Shown piece after piece: positions 1-11,900 of a DNA stretch of 64,000 bases. Each line of letters begins with the position of its first letter. Positions within the stretch are counted from its first letter, which is position 1. Source of the stretch: Drosophila pseudoobscura (taxonomy: Eukaryota > Arthropoda > Insecta > Diptera > Drosophilidae). The stretch is from contig NC_046683.1 of the NCBI RefSeq assembly GCF_009870125.1, positions 60,031,869-60,095,868 on the forward strand. Reading direction: 5' to 3'. The notes beneath the pieces were generated by a model. That model saw nothing but the letters and a program-made list of their open reading frames with translations. It was not told the origin of the DNA and did no database searches. The translations under genes were made by a program, and so were the position numbers.

Positions 1-3000
1 GTATGTGCGATTTCTAACATTTTACGATTGGCAGGCGGCGAACGCTAAAAATGCCAGAATGCTGCGCCCCCCCACCGAATGTTTTTATGCTAATTTTCCA
101 CCCATGAACAGATGAGGAGAAGGAGACGCCAGCAGCAAAAGCCGAACTCAGCATCAAGTGGCGGGGAAAACTTTCCCATTCGACAGAGTGTCGAGGAAAT
201 GTTTGTTTAGAATTTGGCAGAGCGTTATTTATGGGCCAATAACTTTTAACTTCACATGCGGCCCCGTCCTGGGTTTGGGCCTGGGAGTGGGCCTCGACCT
301 GGCCAAAAATGCAAATTACTTGCCATTTGGCCAAGACTCACGTAGTGCGGAAAGCTCAATGGGGGCGAATAAATTTAATTGAAAAGCGGGCGGTCGGCGG
401 GAGCGTCAGGTGAAAAGTTCCTTCCCAGAATGTCAATTGATTCGATGGACCACAATCCCTGAGCGGAAGCTGCGGCCGTCAGTCAAAGTGTTTAATTAAT
501 GTCTAAACAATGGACGGACGGGTACAATCATCAGCACAGATTTTCATTAAGGTATAGACACTCTTCCGCGTGCCACCGCCGCCCCCCTCGGCGATGTCCA
601 CGCCGAAGGTTAAGGTCACGCCCACGCGGCTGCTCAAACAATTTCTTTTTCGTTTTGTTGGTTCTTTGATTGTGTTTTCGGCTACAAATTAATTTCAGAG
701 CAAAAGCCATCACAACAACCAAATGTTGGGCCAAGAATATAAAAATAAGATACCACCAAGCATATATGTATATTAAAAGGTAAGTGTTTATATGTATTTA
801 TATGTGGTGTATATATGTATATCCCACAATGACGTCACTTAAGTGGTGGCCAATTAAACATGTTCTGGCCCTGCCGTTTGCTCTTTTTCTGCCATTAACC
901 AATTATTAAAAAGAAAAAGCTTATTTGAAGAGAGACCCTTCTCTGAATCCACCATTGATCTCTCTTTCTATCCATGCGGATTCTACGGAGTACTATCTCT
1001 GCCCTGTCACCAGTCGCTTTGTGTGTCTATTCTCTCTGGCAGCAATGTCAAAGGTCGCTGTGAATGGTGGCACATAATTGCACTTGACAGCAAACGACAG
1101 CCAGTAGCTGTGGCAGCACCAGTTACTGCTGCACTAGCCGACGACAGTCGACTGGCAGAGATAAGGAAAAGTCAAAGCCCGGGGAAAACTGTGAAAGATT
1201 GCATAGGAAAATGAATTCAATTGCATCGTTTTTTCTCGGTTTTTCTTTTTTCGGTGGCTCCCATCCAGGGCTGTCACTGATTAGACGGGCTCCCGGCGCT
1301 TTTGATGCTGCTGCACAGATAATTTTTCCATCTTTTTTCTTTGCAGTCGCTTTTCCCAGCAGCAGCCCCCCTCTCTCGCCAATGAACGGAACGAAACGTG
1401 AGCACAGCGGCAGTTAACGAGTTTTTTTGCGAACCCTTTTTCGATTTGTTTCCAATGGGAAAATTGGCTGGAAAAAATGATCACAGATCGCAGCGTCGAC
1501 TCTTGTCATTAAAAAAAAAACAGATATTTTTGGGCTGTGCTGGTTCATTTGTTATTTGTTTTTTTGTTTAATATGTCGGCAGGGTGTGTATTTTCATTTT
1601 GATATGATGTTTGCAATGTACATGGGCCCTGACATCTGCAGCAATTCCTCTGTCGGTCCTTCCATTTCCGTAGGTTTTGCCATAAGAAGCGTGGCAGCTA
1701 TCTTTCTTTTAGTGGCGTAAAGGGTACAAAGCGTTCGTTCCCGTTGAAGCAATTGCTGTTTCTGTTTTTGTTTTTGGTTATGGCCAAACCCAGTCAGGCG
1801 GACCGTGGACAGTGGACAGCTGTCAGCGAGCATCGACAGTGGCCTGGGAAAGGGTCGGGTCTGTGTGCCTAGAAGCTGCTTCGTCGAGAGCGTGCCACAG
1901 CAGCTGGCGCATGCAACTTCCGCAATTGAGCGCTTCGCTAGGCACCCACAAACGTTGCACACACATTTGCGTGCGTTTCCCATTTTGGTCAGGAAGAAGG
2001 GAGTGGGTGAGTTTGGGTGAGGTGAGAGTGGCAGTGGTACTGCGGTCTCGTGAGCCTGCGCGCCTGCCTCTTGCCTGCTGCCTGCCGCCTGACTCATTGC
2101 CCATTGATCAAGGGGGGAAACTCGTTTGCGGCAGCTGCGCCAGGTGTAATTGCGAAATACGAACCAATTTGCAACAGCAAATTGTGTAATAGATAATAAA
2201 TGAGCAGTGTTGAGAGTGGAGCACAGAGCATGTGCCACATTAATGCCTCACTGATCTCAGCACCATTCGAACAGAATGAATCATCAATGAGCTGGCGAAT
2301 GCCAGATATAAGTATGGCAGAGAGCAGATAGCCGCCAAAAGGAAGCCAAAACCAAAGTCCATAAGCCCTGGCCAAGTAATGGCCACTTAATCCCTGACGA
2401 CCAGCATTAATGTCGCACTTGACACACATTAAACGCGAATAGAGCCAGGAATTATGTCGGTAGATGAGGTCTGGGTGGAGTCACTTCATCTTTGGAGTGA
2501 AGATGGGCTGGTGGAATATCTCTGTTAGCTATTGGAGCTATTGGAGTGCCGAGCAAACATTGGTATTGGTTCAAGGAGGGAGCGCTGCCACAGCCACAGA
2601 GTGGAAAGAACCAAGAACCAAAGAAGCCGAGGCAATAGAAATCAGAAAAATCGATTAGCCAGACCAACCAATCAGCACGGAAATAAGCGGAATGAATCTG
2701 TAATAATCAAAATGAACTGCAGAGATGAAGGAGCAATCGTGAGTTGGAAAAATTAGTTACCTCAGAGCGTAAGCATCTCAATAGTGGGGAATCCGATGAA
2801 GACCTCGAGTCAATCATGTCTGCCAAATGGAAGCCATTTCCGCACACTCATAAACCGAATATCCTCGAGTGGAGTAGTGGAAGGAGTGCTGAACTTTGAA
2901 CCGGAAGTAGGCCATAAAAGCATTTAGCTGATAATTTGCAATGAATATGAAAGATACCATGAACCCTCCCCCAGCACACAGAGGAGGATTCAATTGGGGC

Positions 3001-4800
3001 AAAGCAAAAACCCATTTTCCATTATTTTTATTACACTTCCAAGTAACTGGAAATATTGCAAATTTTATTATTGGATTGAAAGCCAGCCACAAATCGATGG
3101 AAAGCAGAAAGAGCCAAAGGCCAAGGGTGAGTCCGATGAGAAGAAACGGAACGGAACGGAACGGAGAGAGCCTGTTGCCATAACATTAAAAATTGATTGT
3201 ACTTTATATTGAATCAAATATGGAAAGCGGGCGGCGGCATCGGCATCGGCTTCCCATCGGACCACTGCCAAAAGTACAAGTCTACCATCAGAATGATGAT
3301 CCGTGCATTGTCCAGAACAAATTGTGGGTCATAAAGGCCAGCCAGGCGGCAGTGAGGCGTGTGTAATTATCCCATGTAAACCAGACGAATCGGCACACGA
3401 GGCTCAATCTATCCGTAGATTTTTTGTATGCTTACCGAAAAATTAACGAGCAAATTGAACTTTAAGAACAACCAAACATGGGCAACCGAAACATATTTTA
3501 TCCCCAAAAAGAATACTCTTTAAGAGAGACTCTTTAGGCTGTACAGCGGAAACAGACAACAGAACAGCATGAGGCAAAGACTTGAGGACTCTTGACTTTT
3601 TATTTGCATTTTATGACTCATTTTTCACGCCCATCGTTTGATTCTGCTACTGGTGCGGGGCTCTTTCTGTGGCAGGCAGCCGCCGCCTGCTGGTGTCAGT
3701 TGCGGCTGATAAAAGCCAGGACCAGAAGCACACTTACACTCACAGACAAACCAGGAACCTGGATCCAGGACGAGAACGAAGACGAGGACCATGAACCCAA
3801 GTTAAATTGCAGGCCGCATAATCCTTTTTGGGGCCAGGCCACTCTCCTCTCGAAGGCGTTGTCCTTTTTGTCTGCCTTTGTCGTTTGCCAATAATTTATA
3901 TATGGCAAAATGCTTTTGAAATGCTGCTGCTCCTCCTCCTGCGCCGGCCAAAAGCTCCAAAGGAAATGCCAGATAATTGAAATTGATATACGAGTAGGTC
4001 CTGAAACAAAACGATGTCTGCATGTGCCGTCGTCACCGCCGGCCTCCTCCTTAGATAAACACAATGCCCGAGGAAAGCACAAGGAAACGGCATAGGGCTC
4101 TCGAATATATTGCGTATACGCCGCATGAACCACATTCATAATTTTTGCGAAATGGAAAATGGGGTAAACACAAGAGGAAAATACAAGGCACACACAGCAG
4201 AAGCAGAAGCAACATCAGCAGCACACACACACATGCGTAGCACGTGGACCCAAGGCATGTGGCCGTCTCCGTTTTTATTTGTTTTTTAATATTTTTATGT
4301 GCGGGCCGCATTTTCTTTATTTTTCATCTCGATATTCTTGTTCTCTGTGCGTGGAAAATTGGAACACATGCGCTTCACCTTCGCCTTAATTAATATTATT
4401 TTGTAAATAATAATTAATTTTACCCCGAGCGTGAAGCAGTGCTCGAGCCAAAAATAAATAATTTCTCATAAATAAAACAGACAAGATGGAAATAATATTG
4501 TAAACTGAAAAGTCAGCAGCAGCGGTTTGGAAGAGAAATGATAATCAACATGGGATTAAAATAATTTTGAGGTAAAGAACGTAAATTGATATTTGATTGG
4601 AAATTAAGCCAAATAGGAAATAAATAGGAACCCTTCCTATGAATAAAGTTTTCCACAGAACGAAACTTGCGTGGAACAAGTATCAAATTTAACCCGAAAT
4701 TTAGGTAGAGGGGAAATTCTTCATTTCTTTGAAATAATTGATGAACGCTGAGACCATAAATTCCCCAAACACCAGTCGGAAGTCGGAAGTTGTTAAGCCA
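1..4800. other. Non-coding stretch, probably downstream first intron of the NOS1AP-like gene
   Basis: I find no supportable gene here. Open frames, including a 214-codon minus frame at 1594-2238 and a 165-codon minus frame at 3696-4193, are low in complexity, overlap other frames and resemble no family I know. Because the minus-strand NOS1AP-like exon at 7854-7955 ends in a splice donor and no second PTB-domain exon is visible to its left, this stretch is inferred to be that gene's intron. Simple repeats include GGAAC repeats near 3148-3170 and TATATGTA runs near 765-825. Confidence 0.5.
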
Positions 4801-4828
4801 AAATAAATCGACTTGAATCGGATGCAAT

Positions 4829-4837
4829 CGTATAAAT
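4829..4837 (+). promoter_or_regulatory. Candidate TATA box of an unassigned plus-strand promoter
   Basis: GTATAAATA is followed by a stretch (about 4880-5030) of A-rich, CGCG-containing sequence that looks like fly 5' untranslated leader. No convincing initiator was identified and no plus-strand gene was found directly downstream. The call rests on motif and composition only and may be chance. Confidence 0.2.
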
Positions 4838-5284
4838 ATTTGATAGAGCTGCTAGAGCTCCCGCAAGCCGCCTCGAATAGCGAAACGAAATCAGGGACTT
4901 AGCTCCCGCGTTAAGCATACGCAGTGTTTCCGCGCGCGAAACAAAACAGAAATATACCAAAAAAAAGCCAACGAAAAAAGTGTGAGAAAAAATCGTCGGC
5001 GCCTGGCATCGTGCGTGAGCGAATAAGTTATACACCTTTTGAAAGATTTATGCGTCAGGGCCCAGAGGCGGTGGCAGTGGCAGGAGGCAGGAGGCAAGTG
5101 CCAGTTGGCAAGGCAATTCGCGAAATCAAAGCGTGAAATTCAATTAATCTAAGAAGGCAGAGCGGGAGGATTACGAGATCCGAGAGATGGAATGAAGCCC
5201 ATCCAGAGTCAGGCCTTAGTGGGCCACCAGAGCACACACTCTCGGAAATGAAGAGCCCCCAATCGAAGAACCAGTGACTCATAA

Positions 5285-5635
5285 TTCCCAAATTTCTGGA
5301 CACTCTCCCGTCCCGACCTGTCAGATGATTCAGATAGGGGCGGAGGGACGCTGACAAAGCACAAAAAAACGAAGCAGTCCCTGCTGCTGCTCCTCATACT
5401 CATACTGGTACAAATATTCGCTTTCGTATTTGGGTTAGGCCAAGCCAACCATATAGCATCAGCTGCAGCGGCGGCAGCAGCATCGGTAGGTAACGGTACC
5501 CACCGTTGTGTTTCTTTTCGGCCAAAAGTGAGACCCAGCCAAAAGCAAACCAAAAACAAATATACACCCAAGCAGACGATAAAGCTGCAGCTGAAGCAAA
5601 AGCACAAACAAAGCGAAAAAAAAAATACAAAAGCA
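5285..5635 (+). other. Open frame without ATG, signal-peptide-like; unrecognised
   Basis: This frame is open from a TAA at 5282-5284 to a TAA at 5636-5638 but has no in-frame ATG. From 5354 it encodes basic residues (KHKKTKQS), then about 20 Leu/Ile/Val/Phe-rich residues from 5381, then an Ala-rich segment. This is the layout of a signal peptide or membrane anchor. Possible donor sequences (GTAGGT, GTAACG) follow the Ala run at about 5486-5494. Use would need an upstream spliced ATG or a CTG start. It may equally be chance. Confidence 0.15.
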
Positions 5636-5654
5636 TAACAAAGTGCAAAAGTTT

Positions 5655-5735
5655 CGTATACTCTTATAGAGGGTAGGGATTGTTTGCCTCATATTCTATA
5701 TGTGTCTATTGTCACAGAGCCTATAAAAAGGGTAT
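5655..5735. mobile_element. Possible DINE-1-like remnant
   Basis: A TATACTCTTATAGAGGGTA hairpin and a TATAAAAAGGGTAT segment resemble the imperfect TATACCC...GGGTATA stem found at the ends of Drosophila DINE-1/INE-1 repeats. The fragment is short and diverged, so confidence is low. Confidence 0.25.
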
Positions 5736-6599
5736 CCGCGGCTTCGACTCCCAGTGTTAAGATTTTTGTTCGTTTACTTTTTGCTGTTTTGTTTATGGAA
5801 ATATGCAAATAACATTGAAGTTTTGAATGGGGGTGGAGAAAAACTACAGCACGTGCATGGTGGAGTGCAGCGGAGAGAAAACTTAAAGGAAAGAAAATAA
5901 AAGAAAAGCCTCTTCAAGCTCTGCAAACCCCAGCGATTGGTTTCCCTCTGCAATTTGGCACACAGAATTGAGTGAATTTAATTGCAGTTGCAGCAGCAGC
6001 AGCAACTCCAATGGCAAGTGCAATGCCTTGCCACACAAAGAAATCCAGTATGCAAAATGCTAGAGAGACAATGTATCCAGAGACACTCACTTGTACGTGA
6101 GAATGATGCGACTAATGTTCGAATCATTTGCATACAAAATTGAGCATGTAAAAGGGGCAAAGTCAATGCCCAAGCGGCAGTCATGAACTTGCCACAAACA
6201 CTGGTTTTTCTTTGCCTGTTGCCAGTTGCCTGTTGCCTGCTGCCTCTTGCATATGGCCACAGCTCATCAATCTTTCAGGTAAAACTAATTGAAATTTTGG
6301 TCAACCGCATGTAATTGATCAAATCAAAATCGAAATCAAAAGAACAGAAGATATAACAACAGCAACAGCAGCAGCAGCAACAACATCAACAGTGACCAGA
6401 GTCTGGCACGCAAACAATTTCCACACATTGAACAAAAATAATAAACAGAAGCCGAAACCGAAACAACAACGTCAGAGAAACAACGTACATAAAACTAAAC
6501 AAATGCTCAAAATACGATGCTGAATAATTGAACACGATACACACCACACACACACGGACACTCGTATGGAAATGAAACATTTGTTTACAATTTTCCAGA

Positions 6600-6619
6600 C
6601 TGTGTGTGTGTGTGTGTGT
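6600..6619. repeat. (TG)n microsatellite
   Basis: A run of TG dinucleotides, with CA-rich sequence on both sides (6541-6555) that could fold back on it. Confidence 0.9.
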
Positions 6620-6824
6620 CTGTGCATCAGTATCTGTAGCAACATAAAGAACAACAACAAAACTTCATGAGAGTTGAGAGTTGTGACAGTTGACTAACTC
6701 TTTGCTTGCCCACCGACTGTTAACGTGGAAAACTCTTTATTTGCTGCTTCCGTCAACCGCAGCAGCAGCAACAAAAACAACACCAGCAGCAAGAGAGAAA
6801 CGCTGTGGCTTCAAAGACCGAACC

Positions 6825-6998
6825 TTTATATACCCTCACATATGCCCTTTCTATCCTAAAATGATATTATGGTGTTTTTGATACTGCATTAAAAATAATA
6901 AAGAAGTATGCCTTTGGGGTCGCAGATGCTTCCTTCTCGGCATTGAAAACATCCTAGCAATATCAAAATACCCTCTTCAAGGGTATATAGATAGCACA
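6825..6998. mobile_element. DINE-1/INE-1-like (Helitron-type) remnant
   Basis: The segment runs from TATATACCCTC to a terminal hairpin, ATACCCTCTTCAAGGGTAT, at about 6968-6988. Between them is CCTTTGGGGTCGCAGATGC followed by CTTCCTTCTC, which I recognise as typical of the 3' part of Drosophila DINE-1-like elements. It has no coding capacity and is probably an old, truncated copy. Confidence 0.45.
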
Positions 6999-7000
6999 AT

Positions 7001-7847
7001 TGCAACACAATCCACACAAGAGCAACAACCGCAACAGCCAACAACTGCACAAATGGTTATGAAGCCGCTCCAACACATGTCAGAAATATTTAATTGCATT
7101 TAAAAATTATTTAGAATAGTTTATTCGCCCAGGCACCACAAATAAAATCGAACAAAATGAAGCTTAATTAAATGGAGATAGAATAAAGAGAGGTTTATTC
7201 TGTGAGAATTTACACAATATTATGAAATGCTCGTGGTTGTGTCAATGAGTATTTCATTAGAGATGCATACCATCAATGATTAATGCAGCAGAAATTCCAG
7301 TTTATATGAAGAAATATTTTAGGAGGAGTTTTTGGCCTTTTATTAAAGAAGATTCCAAAACCTGCGTGTGTAATGAAATTTCTCCGAAGTGATCAAAGCA
7401 GAAAAGTCTTTAACACTAAATAAACACATCTCATTTATGTGTTGTTAATCTTAATTGACAGCGAATCTTCTAAGTCATTCTGTTTTAATGGTAGCAGAAA
7501 CTAAGAGATTACTATTTGAAAGGCGGCTTAAAGGCTCATTGACAGTGACAACTTAGGTTTGCGGAAAATAAGGAAAATGTTATGGCTTAATTCAAAATCT
7601 CGTAAGAAATAGAAGCGGCAGATACTCCAGACTAAGTTCTAAATCAGTTTTGACTAATTTCATCGCCCCGGGCAAATATTTAAAATATTTATTGATACTT
7701 TTAGACTTCTTAGTCATGGAAATCCATTAAAATTTCAGAGAAACCATTAAAAAAAAACGCTTCAAAGATGGTCATAAAGATAAAGCACAAACACTTGTCT
7801 CGACAGTTCCCCGAAAAATCGCTTCGGAAAATGGAAATATACATGGG
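7001..7847. other. AT-rich intronic stretch, no gene seen
   Basis: This stretch lies downstream (minus strand) of the NOS1AP-like donor at 7848-7853 and is therefore inferred to be intron. No further exon, repeat array or RNA gene was recognised. Confidence 0.5.
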
Positions 7848-7853
7848 ACTTAC

Positions 7854-7955
7854 CTTTGCCTGAAATGTGATGCCATGGAAGAAGGCTTGCTCTGCATGAA
7901 GGGGCACACGCAGATCCTGATCGTCCTGCACCAAATCGTACGGTGTCGATGGCAT
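7854..7955 (-). CDS. NOS1AP: First coding exon of a NOS1AP/CAPON-like PTB-domain adaptor (partial gene)
   Basis: This exon encodes 34 residues beginning MPSTPYDLV and ending FHGITFQAK. They match the conserved start of NOS1AP (CAPON) proteins, where the sequence MPS.-.YxLV-DLR-PLH-E-AF-HGI-F-AK leads into the phosphotyrosine-binding domain. The exon ends in phase 0 at a perfect donor (GTAAGT at 7853-7848), at the same place where the vertebrate first coding exon ends. The start is fixed by an in-frame TGA at 8000-7998, 15 codons upstream. NOS1AP links nitric oxide synthase and other partners to PTB and PDZ-ligand signalling in the cytoplasm, especially in neurons; that role is family knowledge. 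The next exon (YVGSLD-type sequence) is not in the window, so the first intron is longer than 7.8 kb. An out-of-frame ATG at 8001 overlaps this start. Confidence 0.85.
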
Positions 7956-7997
7956 TCTCAAATAGTTCAATAGCACCGATTCGGACCACTTGTAGTA

Positions 7998-8171
7998 TCA
8001 TGAGATGGTTTTCATCTTCCTCGTGCTACGCTTGTGCAGCTGATGGCGCAATTGCCACAAAACGCCACTTGGTCGACGCTTTGGCTGATGTTGCGGCTGT
8101 ATCTGAGGTTTCTGATTCTGCTGCTGCTGCTGCTGCTGCTGATGCTGGATAATGCCTTTGCTTTGGCTCAT
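7998..8171 (-). other. Gln-rich upstream ORF in frame with the NOS1AP-like start
   Basis: This frame has 57 codons, from an ATG at 8171 to TGA at 8000-7998. It begins MSQSKGIIQH, then has eight Gln, then a basic tail ending KMKTIS. It is in the same frame as the main coding region, separated by one TGA and 14 sense codons. It may be an ordinary inhibitory uORF or an N-terminal extension reached by stop readthrough. Only the frame relation is seen. Confidence 0.35.
8118..8141. repeat. CTG/CAG repeat in the leader
   Basis: CTG units on plus read as CAG on the transcribed minus strand. They encode the Gln run of the upstream ORF at 7998-8171. Confidence 0.9.
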
Positions 8172-8675
8172 GCAAATTGCTGGGGGGGCGACGAGCGCTC
8201 GCTCTGTGATTGATTTTCTATGTTTCTGAGGTTCTCCCTCTCCACGCTCTCCCCACGCTCTCCCCAAGCTCTCCCCAAGCTGTTGCTTAATCCCAATTTA
8301 TGAGCTTGCGGTTCCCGATGCTCAGCAAATTGAATAGCGTCAGTTGGACCAGCGGATTCTTTAGGCTCTTTTCTCTTGCGTTTTATTATGAAATCTGCCC
8401 CATTCACATCCACTGCCAATTTAGAGTTCGGTGCGGTGCGGTGCGGTGCGGCGTATCTGCAAGTAGAGAAGAGAGAAATATAATGCCTTAATAGATTAGA
8501 AAAATAGAAAGGCACTGGAGGAGCCTGAGTTTGAGCTTTGTGGATACGTATATTTTGTAATCAAACGCCGTCTATCGATCTATCTATTAAAGTGAGTCAT
8601 TAAGTCGATGATTTTGAGTCAGCTTTTGAATTTCTTGGTAGCCGCAATACTAATCACGAACTTCGATTGACTCAC

Positions 8676-8893
8676 CTTTTCGACTAGACAAGCTCTTGGT
8701 GCGATGACACCTCGCTGATCAAAGGTATCAATATATGTACGAGTATATGCATATGTATGGGTTGGTGGAATTCGAAAACCTACCCACTCGTGTCGCTGGT
8801 TGCTTATTGAATTCTTAATTTTATTTGTTTGTGGCAATTGTTTTTGTCGAGCAAATGTCTGCACTTTAATTAATATCAATTGTCGATTTACGT
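8676..8893 (-). other. NOS1AP: Candidate 5' non-coding exon 1 of the NOS1AP-like gene
   Basis: A minus-strand donor (AAAAG followed by GTGAGT at 8675-8670) lies 219 bp upstream of the acceptor at 8457. Sequence between it and the TATA-like box at 8917-8924 has the A-rich look of a fly leader (AAAGTGCAG, CAAACAAATAAAATTAAG). The left limit on this strand (about 8893) is only the position expected from the TATA box. Confidence 0.35.
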
Positions 8894-8916
8894 TTAACAG
8901 AAGAGGATTTCAGTAG

Positions 8917-8924
8917 CTTTTATA
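8917..8924 (-). promoter_or_regulatory. TATA-like box for the NOS1AP-like gene
   Basis: TATAAAAG on the minus strand lies about 30 nt upstream of the inferred start of the leader exon. No strong initiator was found. The gene may well have other promoters further right. Confidence 0.3.
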
Positions 8925-11900
8925 GGGGATAGCTCTCGTTCTTTGGGACAAATATAGCTACTGAGCTTTCACTGTACTCTGTCTGGTGATTAAGTCTACC
9001 GAAAACCGAAACTTAAAATAAACAGCTGCTTAGTATCGCCCGCCTCTCTCTCGTTGCCAATATCTTTCTCTCTCTCTCTTTGGCTGTTTATCTCCATCTT
9101 TTTATGTGTCTATCTTGCGCTTCTTTGTTTGCAGCCTCTGAGGCTTCCTCTGAAGTCTGAAGTCAGTTCAAAGCCAGGCCAGAGGGTCATGGACGTTTAC
9201 GCGTGTAAATGACAAGGCAGCCAAAGCGCAACAGCAACAACCAAAACAGCCGCCTTTAGTTGTTGCTTCGTTTGTTTATCTGCCTCCTTTTTGGCTTTTG
9301 TGGCGTCTCCTCGGATTGCCTGGTGCCTGGTGGCTGGTGGCTGGTCTCTGGTTCCCGGTCTCCAATGAATAAATATGCCGGAGTCAACTTTTTAAAAGGC
9401 CCCCCACTCTTTCTTCGCTGATTGTTTCTCTCTGTCTCGCATTAAGTTATCAATTTGGGTGTCGATTGAGTTCAAATTGCCACGAGCTGATGCCGCCTCC
9501 GAATGGAGGGCATTGGGTTGAGGCTGGGGCAGCAGCAACAGCAGCAGTTGACACTTTTCGGGGAGCGACATAAATCAGCTTTGGTTTAAGGTCGGGCCCG
9601 CATTCACATGGGGATTTGGGGCGCTTGACCTTTGAAAGTTATTCTAATAGTCGCTTCTGAATAGATAAATGGGTGTATGGAATGCACGCACACCTTTGTG
9701 TTGAGTAAAGTAAAAACAACTCTCAAAGTCGATAATAGATGTAGTCTGGACTCCATAGAATGGAGCCCTTATATCCCTAAGAATACCCCTGGCTTCTTTC
9801 CAAGCCCTATTTCCTTCGTCTTGTTCCTATTTTTCGCCAGCAGAGAAACATTGTGCAGAGTTCAATGTGCCTGGCTTCGCCCACAGCCATATATCAACCA
9901 TACTGGTAGCTGCATAAGGTACTAGCTCTAGTATCGACGCCATTTTGTGGCACGAAACTACACACACATACATACATATATGAACAATAAGGTTCAAGTA
10001 ACTCCAAAGCAGGCTGCACATGCGTTGTACAAAGACCCATCTAGCCAGCCAAAGGAAAAAGAGAGAAACACAGAGAGCACAGAGCAGCAGCAGTGCATTG
10101 CATTGCACTTAACACCCACCCTGGAACCCCCAGCCCCAGCCCTAGCTGGAGGGGGGGGAACCCCCTCCACCACGACTCTACGCATGACTCTTTTCGGATT
10201 CTTCTATCTTCTAGTTTACGAACAAACTATCGGTTTCGCATTGCGCTCTCCGCCTTGTTCTTCTGCTTCGAGCAGTGTTCTCTTGATTCCGTTTTGTTCT
10301 TTCGCCCGCACTATCAACGGCAGGCCACTGCAACTGCAACTGCAACAGCGACTGCGCAGCAGCAGCAACAACAACAACAACATTTAGAAACCCGTATCGC
10401 CCTGCAAGTGAATGACTCGCGAGGCTGACGACGACGACGACGACGTGCTTCCAAGCATTCAAACACAAGAGATGAGAACCGGTTTCCATGGGCTCGACTC
10501 CACTGCCGAGTCGAGGCGCGAGCCCAAGTCGAAGTCGAAGTCAAAGTCTTGGTAACTTACACGCTCACTTCCTTTCCGGTTCTTGCATGCACAAAGAAAG
10601 ACAAAGACAGAGAGGAGGAGAAGAAGAGGGACAGAATGAGAAAAAGAGTTGGACAGAGAGGGGCATAAGTATCCCTCCTTGGATGGCTGAGCAAGAGAGA
10701 GATGGCCACAAAACAAAGCCCAACTGCAATATCAGCTGCAATTTTATGATACCCAGCAATATGGCAGGGTACCATACATGTTGTGCTTGTGTTTCCAAAG
10801 AGGAGAAGTAAATATTGTACATGCTATAGAAATTGTGTATTATGTATGACTTGGTCCCGCCATGCCCTTCTCCTTCCATGCAAAAATCACTCCTATAGCG
10901 TTTGGTCATCTCCCACCAATATTTCTATACATCATCTGAAGTGTCAGGGCTGCCATTGTTCTTCCAGGGTATCTAGTGAGTCGGTATCCCTGCTTGACAG
11001 TCATTTGCTTCTTGCATCTTTTTTTTCTTTGCAGTTTTTCAAGTTTTGTACTTGGCAATTACGTAGCAGCGAATCAAGCGAATCGCTTCGGAGCTTTTGT
11101 CATGCCTGAAACTGAAAATATTTACTGCGCAGCCGCAGCCACAGCCTTCGACGAAGCTGCACTTGCCGCAAGCTGTTTCTGTTGCAGTTGTTGTTGCAGT
11201 GTCAGATTATGCAAGTTACTGGGGGGACACACTGAAAACGAAGAAAGAAAAACGAAACTGGTCGCCGCGGGCTGATATTTTATTCGAAAATATGCTGCGC
11301 ACTTTTTGGAAAACCAGGCGGGAAAACTTGAAAGGAAAAATATCTGCATGGATAGTATATTTCGCGCATTGTTTTTTTAGCCAACTGCCTAATAAACAGA
11401 TACACAGCAGCAATTAAACAAATACCAAGCGAAGAAAACATGGCTAAAAAGACAGACCAGCTGCGTTGTCTCCTGTGGCTGCTCCTCCTTCTTCCGATAT
11501 GAACACAGACCCGATCTGGGGGTCCGGTTGTGGCATGGCCAAGGCATCAATCTTGTTTTCGATTTCGAAGAAAATTAACTGCCGAGAAAGGCAACATGCT
11601 ACTGCCTTAGATGAGAGCCAAGAGAGTGAAGAACATCTCTGCTTTGTCCCGATCCGCAATCCGCGATCGTCATCACATTCTGAGTTCTGTGTCTCGCCAT
11701 TGTCGTGGCCATATATTTATGGAGCAGACAGCCCCAGACAGATATTCCGACAGCAACATCCAGAAACGAGGGAGAGGAAGATGCGGAGAGTAAAGGAGAG
11801 GAAAGAAGACGACTGGCTGCCTGGCTGCCTGGCTGCCCGGCTGCCTGGCTGGGTACGATGCAAAACTTTTTGCCTGTATCTATAAGATACATTTGGTGCG

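Larger units (their letters stand above)
7956..8456 (-). other. NOS1AP: 5' untranslated part of the NOS1AP-like exon
   Basis: On the minus strand a strong acceptor (CTCTTCTCTACTTGCAG, ending at 8457) opens an exon that runs into the coding start at 7955. The leader is about 500 nt and holds several upstream ATGs, a CAG tract and direct repeats of CTCTCCCCA (seen on plus, 8240-8280). The acceptor and donor are seen directly. That the leader is one continuous exon is inferred. Confidence 0.5.

Noticed and set aside
1594..2238. 214-codon minus-strand frame
   Set aside because: Patchwork composition with other long frames on both strands over the same bases; no family resemblance and no promoter or poly(A) context.
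6260..6290. ATCTTTCAG abutting GTAAAAC, considered as a second recursive splice site
   Set aside because: Short, interrupted pyrimidine tract and a weak donor (GTAAAA); no plus-strand intron is supported here.
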